DNA of 64,000 bases from Sycobia sp. Sy_11 (GCA_018907035.1 JACCIC010000359.1:1-64000); one strand, 5' to 3'. Counted from the first letter of the stretch, positions 1 through 12,402 are shown. Notes: generated from the letters alone by a model not told the origin. Numbers and translations: made by a program.

Positions 1-420
1 TTTCTCTCGATAGAACTATTATGTATAAAATAATTACAAAATATTAATTATATACATCAATTACAATAATTAATAATAAGTATAAATAACTAATTTAACA
101 TAAAGAAACTTACGAATCGTATAATTAGCAAATCGATATAAAGGCGGTAAATTAATATTATAACCTCATATTATAGTAAATTAATATTTAATTAAAATAA
201 AATCAATCAATGTTATAGATTAATATTTTTAAGATACTTAAAATAAAATGAATCAATGTTATAGATTAATATTTTTAATTAATTCTACTTAAGAAACTGG
301 GTTGAAATTTCCCAGTTTCCTCGATAAACAAAACAATGAATTTTCAGGGAAATCTCACATTTTTTATTCAAAGTATCGATTATTAGATTCTATACAATTC
401 GATTATCTTTCAGGCAACTT

Positions 421-816
421 ATGAATTACATTCCGAAAAATCTTTCAAATTATTTAAATTGGCAAAGCATTGCTCTGGACGAGAGTATCCCATCGAAACA
501 AGCAGTGATAGTTGGGTTGTATGCCATCTCGATGGTATGGTGGGTGCAATCAAGCTTTCCAATTAAGTGAGGCAACATACGACGGCCAGTTGTTATTTGA
601 ATTATATAATATTAATATTAACTTCTTTTCGTTAGCGATTCTTATTCACCATTTCACCAGGTATTAATAACTCGTAGCACACCATACCATATTGGTCCGA
701 CCAAACACAGAGCATCGTTTTACGGCCAAAGCGATTTAGAGTTTCAGTCGATGGCTTTGCCATGTGAAAACATAAGTATTTTTTGCCTCGTGTGCTCAAT
801 GTTCTTGACTAAATAA
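421..816 (+). CDS. possible small two-exon gene, perhaps NDUFA3-like
   Basis: Joining 421-566 to 636-816 gives 108 codons with no internal stop. A CAG acceptor lies just before the ATG (intron end at 413), suggesting a 5' UTR intron. The first coding exon ends before GTGAGG at 567, phase 2, and the second follows GTTAG at 635. The stop TAA (814-816) runs straight into AATAAAATAAA, a good polyadenylation signal. The product has one hydrophobic segment near residues 28-41 (VIVGLYAISMVWW), then SPF and STPY motifs. Single-span N-terminal topology plus an SPY/TPY pattern recalls the complex I accessory subunit NDUFA3, but this is only a resemblance from memory. The last 25 residues look arbitrary, so the frame may end differently. 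An alternative reading is chance openness in AT-rich DNA. Confidence 0.33.
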
Positions 817-1748
817 AATAAATCTTTTAATTAATCTTTAAATAAATCAACTTCTGAAATTCCAAAAAATTTTATTATCATTTCAAAATACAACCTAATC
901 TAATAGGACAGTGGAAAAAAGAGAACCTGTAGTGGTAGCCCTCACGCTTTTTACTATTTGCCTCTTCCCTTGATTGCAAGCGTTTCGAAAAATTGAAGGC
1001 TGCATTTGAACTTTCGAGACATTGCACCTCGCAGCCTTACTGCCCGGAATATTTCAAATTTTAATGGAATCCTTCTCTATCTTTGTAGAGCTGATTGTTT
1101 TTATCTCTATATTTTTATAGAGTTTTCAACTTTCGAAAATTCCCCAGATTTTCCACCAGGTAAAAAATATGCATTCAAAATTACAACTTTCGACAAGCTT
1201 TAGTTGTTCGGGCACGGTACCGGCGTCTCAAAATACATATTTTTACATATGAAACAAATCGCATTTTTTCAGTCTCAGCACTGTATAAATTGTTGCGTCC
1301 CTAAAATATCTAATGCTTCTTTAATATTAGATTAATTTGTATTTTTAAACTGTTACGAAACTTTCCACTGTTTTTTCTGTACATATTACATTTGACCAGT
1401 ACTATATTTTAAAAAATACATATTTTAAAAATCATCTTCTTTTGTTTTCTTAAATTCTCGAAGATAACGAAATTTCATACCAACTTTAATATCCTATATT
1501 TTTGTTTACAATAATCTTTTATTTTTAAATCTCTATGGATACTAATTATTAATTAGTGACTCCAATAGTTTTTTTATTATTTTTTTAAAATTTTTATTAT
1601 TATAATTTATAACTAAACTTTTCATTTGATTTCAAACACCAATTAATATAATTATACACATTAAATCTAAAAATTGATTAAATTCGGAACTGAATGAAAA
1701 AACTCTATGAATTTAATTCCTGAACACTTACATTTAAATTATATAAAC
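817..1748. other. AT-rich spacer, no gene seen
   Basis: A and T dominate and stops occur in all frames. A short open stretch at 1006-1203 has no motif or splice context. I see no repeat copy here that recurs elsewhere in the window. Confidence 0.6.
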
Positions 1749-3077
1749 TGTAACAGGGTGCCAGGTAACTGAGATACTAAATATGATCCTGATATATTCC
1801 TTCTAATATACCTAGTCCTGTTACTTTGGATATAAATAACATATAATTTAAATACTTACTGTCGCCCAGGCCTAACTTACCTTTGGCCGCAAGAAATTAA
1901 TTTATATTTTTAATTTATAAATAATTTTAAAATTATTATAAATTATATTTATTTCTGCATATTTATATTCCTTAGTTTTGTGCTATTGCTCTTAGTAAGA
2001 AATTGCTCTTACTACTCGGTCCTCAGTTTTAATCCTTGGGCACTTTATATTTACAAAAATCTCAATTTAATTTAATTGCAATATTTTATTAATAAATTAT
2101 TTATAACATAAAATTATTTTTGTAAATCAAAGATAACGCGGAGGCGGGCAGGGTCCAATAATCACATTAAATATTAATAATTCAATTATATATTTTTACA
2201 TAGGGAATGAAGAAAATTTATTGTGGAAATGATTATATTAAATAAATAAAAAAAATATTTGCAACCCTTAAGGTCAATTAATAATTATTTATTTAATTTA
2301 AAAATAATTATAGTTAAATATAAAATTAATTATTTAATTGAATTTAATCCTAGTGTGCACCCGCTAACTATTAATTATTCGAACTAAACGAAGTTATATT
2401 ATAAGAAATAATATAAGAAATATTAAAAATAATATATAAAATTGTCATGAATAAACGTATATGAATTAATTGATTACCCGGTATGTATCACACATGTATA
2501 CAGTGATAGATATATCACGACACTTCGTTTCGGTCCGCTTGTGCGCATGAACAAAAATAAATCTCAAATTTATCAAACGAAATTAATTTCAAATTTTATT
2601 TCCCCTAGCTAGTTGTTTATATAGCAACTAGCCGATACCGAGGAATTTAATTGCGTGTTTGACCGAACTATAATAAAAACAATTACTTACGTTTCAATTG
2701 AATTTATTTTTGTTGCGGGCCAGAAATCTGTGCTATCTATTTATGAAAATATGTAAATAGCTCTCCTTGGTAAATGAAATTCTTATAGCGGTGTATACTA
2801 TTAATGGTTTAAAAATTATTACGCAAACAGCAATTTACAATAACCCATGAATTCCACCAAACTGGATCAACGTGTACAATTTTAAATAAAATAAGAGCGA
2901 AAATACTAGAAAAAAACAAAACCTTAACTCTCTTGCCTGCAGTGGTCCGGTAAAACTAACTTAATATATCCTCACTCCCTGATATTTGCTGAAGTTAGAG
3001 AGAGACTATAGCCTGTCGTCTGTCTGTCTCTACTTCGTGAACGAACACCATCAGCGTATACATTGGTGCTCGTTACA
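1749..3077 (-). mobile_element. solo LTR (LTR-A copy 1)
   Basis: Read on the minus strand it begins TGTAACGAGCACC at 3077 and ends GGCACCCTGTTACA at 1749, giving the TGTAAC...GTTACA ends typical of long terminal repeats. The first 120 bases match 57462-57580, and the middle and distal parts match 40684-42045 on the plus strand, including the short inverted motif around CTAGTTG...CAACTAG. No coding region is attached, so this is a solo LTR left by recombination or a non-autonomous element. The flanks read AAAC and GAAC, a possible degenerate 4-bp target duplication. The parent retrotransposon is not identified. Confidence 0.6.
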
Positions 3078-3196
3078 GAACATAATAGAAAAAGAAAAGA
3101 ACGCTCGCTTCTAAATTTATGATTGAAATGATCGCAGACATGTAAATTTTCTCTTCGTAATTATTTTAATATCTATTTAAATCTACGAATATATAT

Positions 3197-3256
3197 ATCA
3201 TATCATATCATATCATATTATAACATATCATATCATATCATATCATATCATATCAT
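3197..3256. repeat. (ATATC)n tandem repeat
   Basis: A pentamer ATATC/TCATA is repeated about 12 times with one interruption (ATTATAACAT) near 3219-3226. Confidence 0.9.
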
Positions 3257-3548
3257 ACTAATGTGTAAAAACAAAGTTCAGAATTGTGACAAGAGCCTAT
3301 GTTTTTTTTAGTTTGAACTAAAGAAATAATGACAAAATAGGGTTCTTTACCAACAACCTCGAAACTATGTATATATATATATATCGTCACTTCTGTATAA
3401 AAAGGCAATATCCATCGCTGCTTAAAAATACGCTATTCATAACCAAGATTTTGCTTGAATTTCAGTTGGCATCACTACGAAAATATTCACGGTATTTAAT
3501 TGAAAAAAACGAAAATATACGAAATATGTATATATATGTATGTATGTG

Positions 3549-3553
<5 letters not shown>

Positions 3554-3592
<39 letters not shown>
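3554..3592. repeat. (AT)n microsatellite
   Basis: Uninterrupted AT dinucleotides. An open frame across it on either strand encodes only Ile-Tyr repeats and is an artefact of the repeat. Confidence 0.9.
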
Positions 3593-3595
<3 letters not shown>

Positions 3596-3689
3596 ACATA
3601 TTATATATACACATTTTCAATACGGTTTTTATTGAGAAATATTGTATTGGCGTGTACGGGCGGTGGATTGCAATATGCCGTTGCCTCAA

Positions 3690-3955
3690 GACGATTTCTA
3701 TAGGCAGTTTCTATAAAGAGTTTCTATAAAGATTTTCGTTAGATTTCTATAAAGATTTTCGTTTTCTATCATTCGAACACGCACACTCCCAGTAAAAGTC
3801 GTCCCAGGATACCTGAACGACGTATTCTACCTTCCCAACACAAAACTCTCTATAGCAGTCGTCCCGAGACATATTCTATATTCCGAACATGATACTCTCT
3901 ATAAACGTCGTCGGGAGACACTTGGATATCTTTTTCTACCGCTCGAACTTAAAAG
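3690..3955. repeat. degenerate short tandem repeats
   Basis: Two levels of repetition are visible. TTTCTATAAAGA recurs three times at about 3708-3755. Then a unit of about 60-70 bases recurs three times at about 3780-3950, each with CTCYCxxTA, a GTCGTCCC/GTCGTCGG core, a GAGACAYxT or equivalent stretch and TTCTAxxTTCC. The units have drifted too far for recent slippage. No function is evident. Confidence 0.55.
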
Positions 3956-5994
3956 TACAATTTTCCTCATAGTATGTAATATGCATATATGTGTGTATTA
4001 AATACGGTTGTTCATCCTGTATATACATACTGTATTACAGAAGCGACGATAGGTAAATTACTGTCAATTATTCATAGTAATATAGATTTTTATATATAGA
4101 GTACTTTTTCTTAGATATTATTGAATTGCTTATGAAATCGGTTAAATTATTATCTAGAGCGAAGCCGAGACGGGTGATGCTAGTATATTTATATAATTCA
4201 TAACCAGCAATAATAAATTGAATATATTTAATTTTTATTTTATATATACTTATTACAAACAAAGTTAATTCTTATAACTAACATTTAATAATTAAAAGGA
4301 GTTGGTAGTATCATGGCTTCACATTCTTTCACATTACATAATAATTGTTTAAATATTTTAAGGATATTATTCAAATGATCTCTTATAAATACACAACATA
4401 CAGATTCATTTATAATTACTTTTAGTTCTGGCGAATGAGGGTGTTTATTCAACATTTTTTCCAACGCCCACTTTTTTTGCACTAAATGATAGCTGAGAAT
4501 GTGTAGAATGAGACCCTAAATTGTCGGGGTCGCAGCCCGTCAGTGACCTGTTTATTTATTGCAAAATAGCAAAAAAATGCTCTTTTTTTACTTTTTCTTC
4601 AATAGTTTAAAAAATATTACTCTAATCGAAAAAATTTTCGTATAAAATTATATAAATTGAGCAGGACATCATTCTGAACATGGCAAAATTTTCGATATTC
4701 AAAGAGCTATAAAATTTGTTTAACTCTTAAAATACCAGAATTTTAATTGATATATAAAAAAAAGCTCATAGGTCCCCAATTTTAACCCAAACTGAGATGA
4801 AATGTTTGCGAGTTGGAGCATGATACATATGCCTCATGCCGGTCCGGGACGGTAATGCCCATGTTTAATTTTTCATAATTGAAAAAAAAAACAATTCTAT
4901 AGGCATGGAAAAGTATATAGGTTTTTTGGGTCGCTGATTACGCTTATGAAGTCAAAATTGAAAACTTCGAAATTTTTGATGATAAATCCTTATTTCAAAG
5001 ACTGCAAGTACTTACTATCAGAACTACCCAGGATCAACGACGTGGACGTGGCGAATATTTAATTCTATTTTGTGCATGTATGTGTGTTAATTAACACATA
5101 TCCATCATTCTTTATCATTATTGGGTACAAAATAGGTGTTTTACAATAGCATATTTTCTGAAGAACATATGCGTCATACCATTACTTGTAGATTTAAACA
5201 AATGAAATTCAATAATAATGGTGTAAATAGATGCTTTTTTATCTACTCATAATATGTTTCAAATTACAAAGTATAATTTCAATATAGCAACCAGTTGCAA
5301 AGTTATTTATATTAAAAATTAACCATTGCGAAGTTCTCCTACGGCTAGGAACTTTTGAATGCAGTAAAATGCATTCGTTACAGAATATTAATAGTAATCA
5401 AAGCTGAAAAGGCATGAATTTTAAACTAAATATTTATCTGGTTTGAAGTAAAAAACATCGTTGCTAGGGACGATTAGTTTTAAAAAAGAAAAATTTGGAA
5501 CCGTTGCACGTTTTTATACGACCAATAGATGTTCAAAAAATTTTTGTTTTAACTTTTGTTTATTATTTACCATTTAATTAACATTTTAACGTCAAATTAG
5601 ATAAGGCACAAGTAAACAGATTCATCTATCTTTACATTTATTCAAGCATTCTAAGTTATTAGTAATTATGTTAAAATAAAACATTTATTATCGGCGGTTT
5701 ATATTCCTACGTCGCTTTCGAACTTAGTTGTAAAATAGAATATCTGATCCATGAAAGCAACTATTTCCATGATTTTTTTTCATTTATCTTTTTTTTCTAA
5801 TCCAGATGTATTCTTGGTTATAAGACCGTAATTCTATTAACATGTGTTTACAACTATATAATTTCGACCGGAAAAGTGTAAATATTCTCTTGCAGACATA
5901 TTTGTATAGATAGAAAGTGATATACCGTAATCCTTAAAAGGTATAGAAGGCTAATTTTAAGTATAAACGTAAACAAAAAAAGATAGGAAACTTT
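3956..5994. other. AT-rich spacer, no supported gene
   Basis: Two modest open frames on the minus strand (4285-4482 and 4068-4262) lack domains, a good acceptor or a start context. No tandem or inverted repeat of note was found. The sequence is too AT-rich for short open frames to mean much. Confidence 0.5.
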
Positions 5995-6925
5995 AACTCG
6001 AAGACGCGACGCATTCTTGATCGCGACGTAGACCCAAATGGGTCTAGTGGCGGCCAGATGGTTCAGCCGTGATCAAATGTCGCTGTCACGTACTTGGACA
6101 TCTGGGGAACGTGTGGTAGATTGCTGCGCTACGGCAGAAACCGAGTGCTATAAATTAGCAAAATGTATAGGGACGGTTGGAAGGCGGGGCGGTCCTAGCT
6201 GAGTTTCTATCCTGCCGCTTGTAAGCCTCTACCCCTTTCCCCCTTCAATAATACGGTCAGACATTTCGGCGGACGAGTGTTCTGGCGAAACTTTACTTCG
6301 CCTTCAGCGTTCAAATCAGTGAGTTCGATTTTCCCGTGTATTGTTTCCGTAAATTCTTCATCGATTACCCGCGTCGATTTGGCTCGTTTGCGAATAAGCT
6401 GGGCGCATAAAAATCGTCAGCGCATAAAGGACTACTGTTGCGTCGAAAGCTGCATGTTTTATGTGTGGTTGTACGTGGATGAGCTGATTTTTCTATTCAA
6501 CTCGCTGTATGGTGTATGTGTTGTGCGTTATCGAGTCCCGTCGCTTGTGGACTTGGCGTTCAGGCCTTGTGGAGATTGAGCTGTACGCACATCTCTGAGG
6601 AGCTTCTCAAGCGGCCATTGAGCCCGGTTGCTGCCGTGTGTGATAAGGGCTGCTCCCGTGCCCGAGACCCCGGGGTCACGACGCAGCGTTGGAGGCAACG
6701 CAGAAGCTTCTTCCACCTTAGACCTCACCTCGGCATTACCACTAAGAAAGGTATTTTGGTAAGAGAGCTCTCGCAAATCATAAAAGTGACCCTTTGCTCG
6801 TTAACTGTTACTATAGAAAAGCTTGTTTTATCATTAATATTCGTAAAATGTCTGTATTTTATTTTCAATATTAGAATTGTGAATAAATCGCGGGCTTTTT
6901 CCTCCACTCATTGAGTGGAGGTTTT
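5995..6925. other. CpG-rich unexplained block, possible LTR or non-coding transcript
   Basis: This block is sharply richer in G, C and CpG than its flanks. It contains a palindrome AGACCCAAATGGGTCT near 6031, a TATA-like CTATAAATTA near 6148, an initiator-like TCAGAC near 6257, a late GAATAAAT polyadenylation signal near 6881 and a terminal hairpin at 6901-6921. Open frames at 6277-6579 and 6516-6914 overlap in different frames and show no domain. The order TATA, initiator, polyadenylation signal would suit a solo LTR or the promoter and exon of a non-coding RNA, but no terminal TG...CA pair or second copy is present in the window. Confidence 0.35.
6901..6921 (+). other. perfect 10-bp hairpin followed by T6
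   Basis: Arms CCTCCACTCA and TGAGTGGAGG flank a single T and are followed by TTTTTT. It lies about 20 bases after a GAATAAAT polyadenylation signal. In bacteria this would read as an intrinsic terminator. In an insect genome its role is unknown. Confidence 0.7.
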
Positions 6926-7053
6926 TTATGCCATTAAAATATTTAATAAATTGCTATAATCATAGACTCTATTGTTATTCTTATATTACTCACGTATTTC
7001 CCTTATTATAGCACGCATTATCATTATTCTTATTATAATTCTTGGTATCATCC

Positions 7054-7139
<86 letters not shown>
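7054..7139. repeat. (TTA)n tract at left edge of retrotransposon E1
   Basis: About 28 perfect TTA/ATT units end exactly where the GC-rich 5' UTR of E1 begins. The same trinucleotide lies at the E1/E2 and E2/E3 junctions, so it probably represents the insertion target. Confidence 0.9.
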
Positions 7140-7140
<1 letters not shown>

Positions 7141-8072
7141 CCATCCGTTGTCTGTACCTTGACGAAGATCGGCTATTTCACCATCTCTCAGCCGATCGGG
7201 TGATGGGCTTAAAAGAGTACCTCCTCCTACCAATGAATGGAAGGGCGAAAAGATAGTATGATAGCTGCCATTTTATGAGTGAGCGGATATCCCTGGAGTA
7301 TATCCCAGAGTAAATGAGTTAACGCACGGAGAAATGATGTGCTGGAAGACCCGAAAGGGCAACTGAATAGGGACTTCCACGCCGACCATGATCGAAGCTG
7401 CAGGTCCTATAAACAGACCTTCGTCAGTAATACAGAGATTAAGGAAGGCACACTCGCTCAGAGACTCTATAAACGGGTACCTCTTGAGGAGTGAAAACAT
7501 ATGCGGAGCGTAAGCGAACGTTCCTGTAAAAGGGATCCTAGCAGAGTAATTATAGATGCATGAGTGAACTTCAAACATTGGAGTTTCACTAGAATATTTG
7601 AGGGCAAATGTATGAATCTACATGAATGAAGGTTAGAATGAGGTACTCTTGAACAAATGACAGACCGCCGTGTTTGCCGTGCGGTGGGACCCGTGAGCTG
7701 CCAAAAGGAGATCCTGGGTGTCGAGGCTTACGCCCGGTTGCGTGCTGGGTGACCCGAAACATCTTTGGCTCCCGCTGACGGCAAGATGGGAGGCTAGATC
7801 CTAGCCAGATCTAGTCAAACGGCCTTGGCGAGCGCGTTCGGTGTGTGATTTCCTCCGATGCTTCTCCAGAGAGTGAAACACCTTGTTGTTGGGGTGCGAA
7901 GCTCGAGAGGGCGGAGGTGGAATAGTGCACCAGAGCGCACTATACTCCTGCACAATGGTCCGAGATGAGTCAGCCCTTACAGGCATGTGTTGGGGGGCTG
8001 CCTTATCGAGCTCAACGTTGAATGGTCCAGGAGGCCGACCATCTGCAGGAATGAAATAAAAAAAATTGACCC
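7140..8072 (+). promoter_or_regulatory. 5' UTR of retrotransposon E1
   Basis: This is untranslated GC-rich sequence between the ATT tract and the ORF1 start. GATCGGCT and AGCCGATC near 7170-7197 form a hairpin at the very 5' end. The last 380 bases (about 7690-8070) match the same part of E2 (about 13490-13860) in long shared words such as GGGAGATCCTGGG, GACCCGAA and TCTCCAGAGAGTGAA. That conservation suggests an internal promoter or translation-control region, because neighbouring UTR sequence has diverged. Confidence 0.6.
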
Positions 8073-9292
8073 ATGGATTGCCAAAAGCAACAAATGAGTT
8101 ACCTTGGAGTGGAGGAGGGACAGCCGGCTGAGGCCGGGATTAAGTCTGCTGAGCGGACGAGTGAACTGGAGATTATTCTCCAACTTGCTCGGCTGCTCAA
8201 GGACATGATCAAAGCAATGAAGAGCCAACCAAACATCAAAAAAGATATCAAGGATGGCCTTCCAAAAGCTGAAGAGCTCGTAGATGCTCTTCAGCACAAA
8301 ATACAAGGGAAGAAGGTACCGGGGAGCCTCCTGCCAACAACTAGACAGAAGAGAGAAGAGATAACCCCGAAGAGACCGGCATCAAGTCCCCCGGATATCT
8401 CCCTTACTAAGGAGAAAAAAAAGGGGAGAACAGGAGGACAAAAAAGAAAGGTGGCAAGAAGTTAAAACAAAAAAAAGAACAGTAAGAAGAAGCAAAGTGT
8501 GCAGAATACTGAGGAACAACCTCAGCATCCAAAAAAGAAAGCAATAAGCACAGAAATTAAAAAAAAAGGCCAAAGCTCGACGCGATCGCCATCAAACCAG
8601 CGCAGGGGAAATCCTACGCTGAGGTGATGAGATCCATCAGAGCGGTCAAACCGGAGGACTTGGGCGCGGATGTGAGGACCGTCCGGAAAACCAAATCGGG
8701 TGAGGTGCTGATTGAACTCAGACATACGAAACCCGAAGGTCGGAAGGCTCTCGCTGAAGTGCTCAAGGAAGCAACTGGCCAGAGTGGCTGTGTCAGGGAG
8801 CTGACCCCTAGAGGAAGTCTAGAGGTTAGAGACCTGGACTGCTGCGTGACGGAGGATGAGGTGTGTGAGGCCCTCAAAAGTAAACTGCCAGATTATTGTG
8901 GCGAGCTGCAGGTTAGAGTGACCAAAACCAACACTGCGGAACAGCGTGCTGCTATCGTAGTGTTGGAAGAGGTTGCTGCCGTGTGTCTGCTGAAGATCGG
9001 GTTTTTGCGAGTGGGCCTGGTGAATTGTCGTGTACGCCGCCGCGAAATAATGACGAGGTGCTACAGGTGCCTAGGATATGGCCACCGGAGCCATAGCTGT
9101 AAAGGCCCTGATCGTAGCGCCTGTTGTTATCGTTACGGACAGAGAGAACACAAGGTTGCGTCTTGCACCGCAGAACCCGAATGCTTTCTCTGTAAAGGTG
9201 AAGCGAAATCGAAGGGACGCCGGCACGTTGCCGGTTCCGGCGCCTGTCCGACTTTTCGCGAAGCTCTCTCAAAAAAGGCTAAATGGTCGTAA
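8073..9292 (+). pseudogene. E1 ORF1, Gag-like zinc-knuckle protein, broken
   Basis: This would be the RNA-binding ORF1 protein that packages retrotransposon RNA. The N-terminal part (8073-8465) is charged and Lys-rich. An in-frame TAA at 8463-8465 interrupts it, and a second lesion in an A9 tract near 8560 shifts the frame. The remainder reads from KPAxGKSYAEV (about 8595), a motif also in E2, to three zinc knuckles at about 9058-9240. Knuckle 1 is CYRCLGYGHRSHSC and knuckle 3 starts CFLC. In knuckle 2 the second Cys is Tyr (CCYRYGQREH), whereas E3 keeps Cys. The stop at 9290-9292 overlaps the ORF2 start. Confidence 0.85.
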
Positions 9293-12265
9293 TTCTGCAA
9301 GGGAATATTAATCGCAGCAGGACACCTGATCACCTCCTTCTTCGGCTTTGCCACGATACTGATGCTGATATATTAATTATCAGCGAACAGTATCGGAACA
9401 GAGAAGGAGTAGGTTGGTTCACCGATAACTATCGAACGGCAGCCATTTGGATTCCTGACCCACGAAAAACAAAAGTAGAGGATCATGGATATGGAAATGG
9501 CTATGTTTGGGTAACATGCAATCACATCACGTATGTGAGTTGCTATCTTACACCAAACCAAGCCATAGGTGACTACCAGGTCATATTAGATGACCTGGAA
9601 GACACCGTCAGAGAAATAAAAGGTGAGCTGGTAATGGCAGGTGACTTTAATGCAAGGGCCCTAGAATGGGGCATGGCGGAGCCCGACTCCAGAGGTCGAA
9701 GAGTCATGGAACTAGCGTCCAGACTTGGTCTAATAGTTCTAAATACAGGCAATACTTCGACCTTCAGGAGGCCGGGCTATGCCGAAACTATACCTGATGT
9801 GACCTTTGCGACAGAACATCCAGGACTGGCAGGTGATCGAGGACTACACAGCCAGCGATCACCAGTATATCACATTCCGCGTATGCGATAGAATGCCAGG
9901 TTTCACTGGACACAATTCGCGAGGGCCCCCTAGATGGAACGCTGCAGGGATAAATAGAGAGAAATTCTCACAGGCCATTGAACGCGGTCAGCAAAGCCTT
10001 GTTAGGATTTCAAATGGCTCATCGACAATTCAGCACGCCAAGGAGTTGACTAGCGCCACAATGCGCATTCTACGCCGGGCTTGCGAAGAGTCGATGCCGT
10101 GCAAAGTGGTTGGTGGAAAAAGACGTCCTGTTTACTGGTGGACGGCTGAGATAGCTGACATGAGGCGTAGGTGTTTACATCTACGACGAATGTCACAGAG
10201 AGCTTGTAAACACGGAGATGACATCACTATGATGAGGGCTGAATACAAGCTATCTAAGAAAGCCCTTCGACGAGCGATTGAAGCCAGCAAACGCCGATGC
10301 TGGAAGGCGCTGTGTGAAGACATAGATGGGGATCCATGGGGATTGGGATACAGGGTAGTTGCTGGAAAACTGGGAGCTCATGGAAACATGGGCACCTTGG
10401 ACTCCGGCACAATGCGAAACATCGTAGATACCCTTTTCCCTAGCCACCCTGATAGGTCTGATCCAGCTCCACCGAAACGAGAACTGGATGTACCTCTTTT
10501 CAGCAAAGAGGAGCTCGGTAGAGCCGTGAGAACCATGCGGAATAAGAGGGCTCCAGGACTTGACGGAATTCCAGGAGAGGTGCTGAAAATAGTAGTTGAG
10601 GAGCATCCAGAACTCCTTCTGTCGATGTACAATTCGTGCTTGACAGCTGGTTTATTCTATTCTAGCTGGAAGGTGTCGAAACTTGTGCTTATCGACAAGG
10701 GCAAGGGTCCGCCGGAGGCGCCCTCGTCGTATCGACCTCTTTGTATGTTAGATACAGCTGGAAAGTTGATGGAGCGTCTACTGAAGTCACGACTCCTGGG
10801 AGCTGTTGCTGCTGCCGGCGGCTTGGCTGACAGACAGTACGGATTCCGGGGAGGCAGGGTAACGGTGGACGCAATCCTCGAGGTTGTTGATGCGGCGAGG
10901 CGCACAGAGAGAGGTAATCACTACTCTCGACCTGTTGGCCTCCTGGCTACCCTTGATGTTCGGAATGCCTTCAACTCTGTTGGATGGGCAAATGTTTTGA
11001 GGGCCATGGAGCGAGACTTTCGGATGCCACCTTATATACTTCGTATATTGGATGACTACCTTAAGGATCGATACTTGGTTTACGAGACAACGGACGGTCG
11101 GAGAAGGAAAAAACTTAGTTCCGGGGTGGCTCAGGGGTCTGTACTCGGAGCCGACATGTGGAACGTTTCATATAACGGAATACTCCGGATGCAGATGCCT
11201 GAGGACACCTTTCTGGTTGGATACGCAGATGATGTAGCAGCCGTTATCATCGCTAGAGATTATGACGCTGCACAGATGCGACTAACCAGGTGATGCGTCG
11301 AGTGCAGAGATGGATGGAGAGCAATGGGTTAGAACTGGCGGCGGCGAAAACGGAGATCGTGCTCCTAACTAAGAAACGAATCGCAAAGATACGCCTTACG
11401 CAGGTTGGAGACACGACGGTGAGTACCAAAGCAGCTGTAAGGTACCTGGGGGTGACGCTTGATTCCAAGCTGACCTTCTGGGACCAAATAAAAAAAAGTG
11501 GCGGATAGAGCTGCCCGAGTGACAGCACAACTTAGCAGGTTGATGGCCAATGTTGGTGGTCCAGCACCCTGCAAGCGGCGTCTGCTCATAAGGACAGCTG
11601 AATCCATCATGCTATACGGCGCGCAGGTATGGGCCGATGCACTGATGGCCCAAAAATATAGAAAAAGAATGGCGGCAGTGCAGCGTAGAGGGGCATTACG
11701 CATCGTGAGCTCCTACCGTACGGTCTCCGAGTCGGCGGTGCTGGTAATCACATGTGTTACCCCCATTGATCTCCAGGCACAAGAAAAGAAATTTGTCCAC
11801 CAGAATAAGAATATTCTCGGCAGAATTGAGGCAGCTGCACGGGCCAGAGCTGTCACGATAACCGAATGGCAGAAGCGCTGGGAGAGGGATCCGCGTGGCC
11901 GATGGACGGCTCGTCTGATCAATCAGTTAAAGCCATGGCTCCAGAGGTCGCACGGAGAGGTTAATTATCACCTCACACAGCTCTTATCGGGGCACGGTCG
12001 GTTTCGATCCTATCTCCACAAGATGGGGAAAGTACCGGATCCGAGCTGTGCCCACTGTTGCGCTTCCCGAGACGATGCACTTCACACATTCTTTCAGTGC
12101 GAGGTGTTTCGCCTTGAAAGGGAATGCCTCTGGAGAGACATAGGACCATGTGGGCCTGATAATATCGTTCGGCTGATGCTAGAGAGCTATGAGAAGTGGT
12201 CCAGGATTTGCAATTTCTACAAAGCCATCCTGGACCACAAAAGAAGAATTGAAGAAGGCGTGTAA
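9283..12265 (+). pseudogene. E1 ORF2, endonuclease-reverse transcriptase, broken
   Basis: This enzyme nicks the target and copies element RNA by target-primed reverse transcription. The EEP endonuclease domain (9283 to about 9880) shows the expected residues: GNINRSR, SEQY, AGDFNA and SDHQY. The reverse transcriptase (about 10470-11280) shows APGLDGIP, LDVRNAFNS, GVAQGSVLG and the catalytic YADD. The C-terminal CCHC motif is CAHCCASRDDALHTFFQC (about 12047-12100). Three lesions break it: a deletion of about 13 bases near 9820, a one-base deletion near 11292 (E3 is intact there), and an extra G near 11504 shared with E3. Length would be close to 1,000 codons, usual for R1. There is no RNase H domain. 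Confidence 0.9.
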
Positions 12266-12386
12266 GCCCGCAAGGGCGAATAGGATGGCGCAGCCCAGAA
12301 GTAATGTCCTCATAGACGGTTCCTGGGCTGCACTTACGCCATCGTGAGGAGGTCTCCTCGGTGCACGCTTATCGACCCCGACTCGT

Positions 12387-12402
12387 AGCTCTTTTCAGAG
12401 CT
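12387..12402 (+). promoter_or_regulatory. histone-mRNA-like 3' stem-loop in E1 3' UTR
   Basis: AGCTCTTTTCAGAGCT folds into a six-base-pair stem with a TTTC loop. The metazoan replication-dependent histone stem-loop is GGCTCTTTTCAGAGCC, so 14 of 16 positions agree and the two that differ form a compensated outer pair (A-T for G-C). It sits 122 bases after the ORF2 stop. E2 has the same 16-mer in its 3' UTR. E3 is truncated just before it. Confidence 0.6.

Noticed and set aside
3367..3729. Open frames on both strands over the AT tract
   Set aside because: They encode Ile-Tyr repeats from (AT)n. No motif or splice context.
4068..4482. Two minus-strand open frames that read like ordinary protein
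   Set aside because: No domain, no good acceptor, and not contiguous. Kept as spacer.
6277..6914. Overlapping open frames in the CpG-rich block
   Set aside because: Three frames are open in the same place because stops are rare in CpG-rich DNA. No recognisable protein.
6901..6921. Bacterial-type intrinsic terminator
   Set aside because: The hairpin plus T6 fits in form, but the window is an insect genome, so this meaning does not apply.
6972..7256. Open frame with a long poly-Ile run
   Set aside because: It is created by the (ATT)n tract at 7054-7139 and has no domain.
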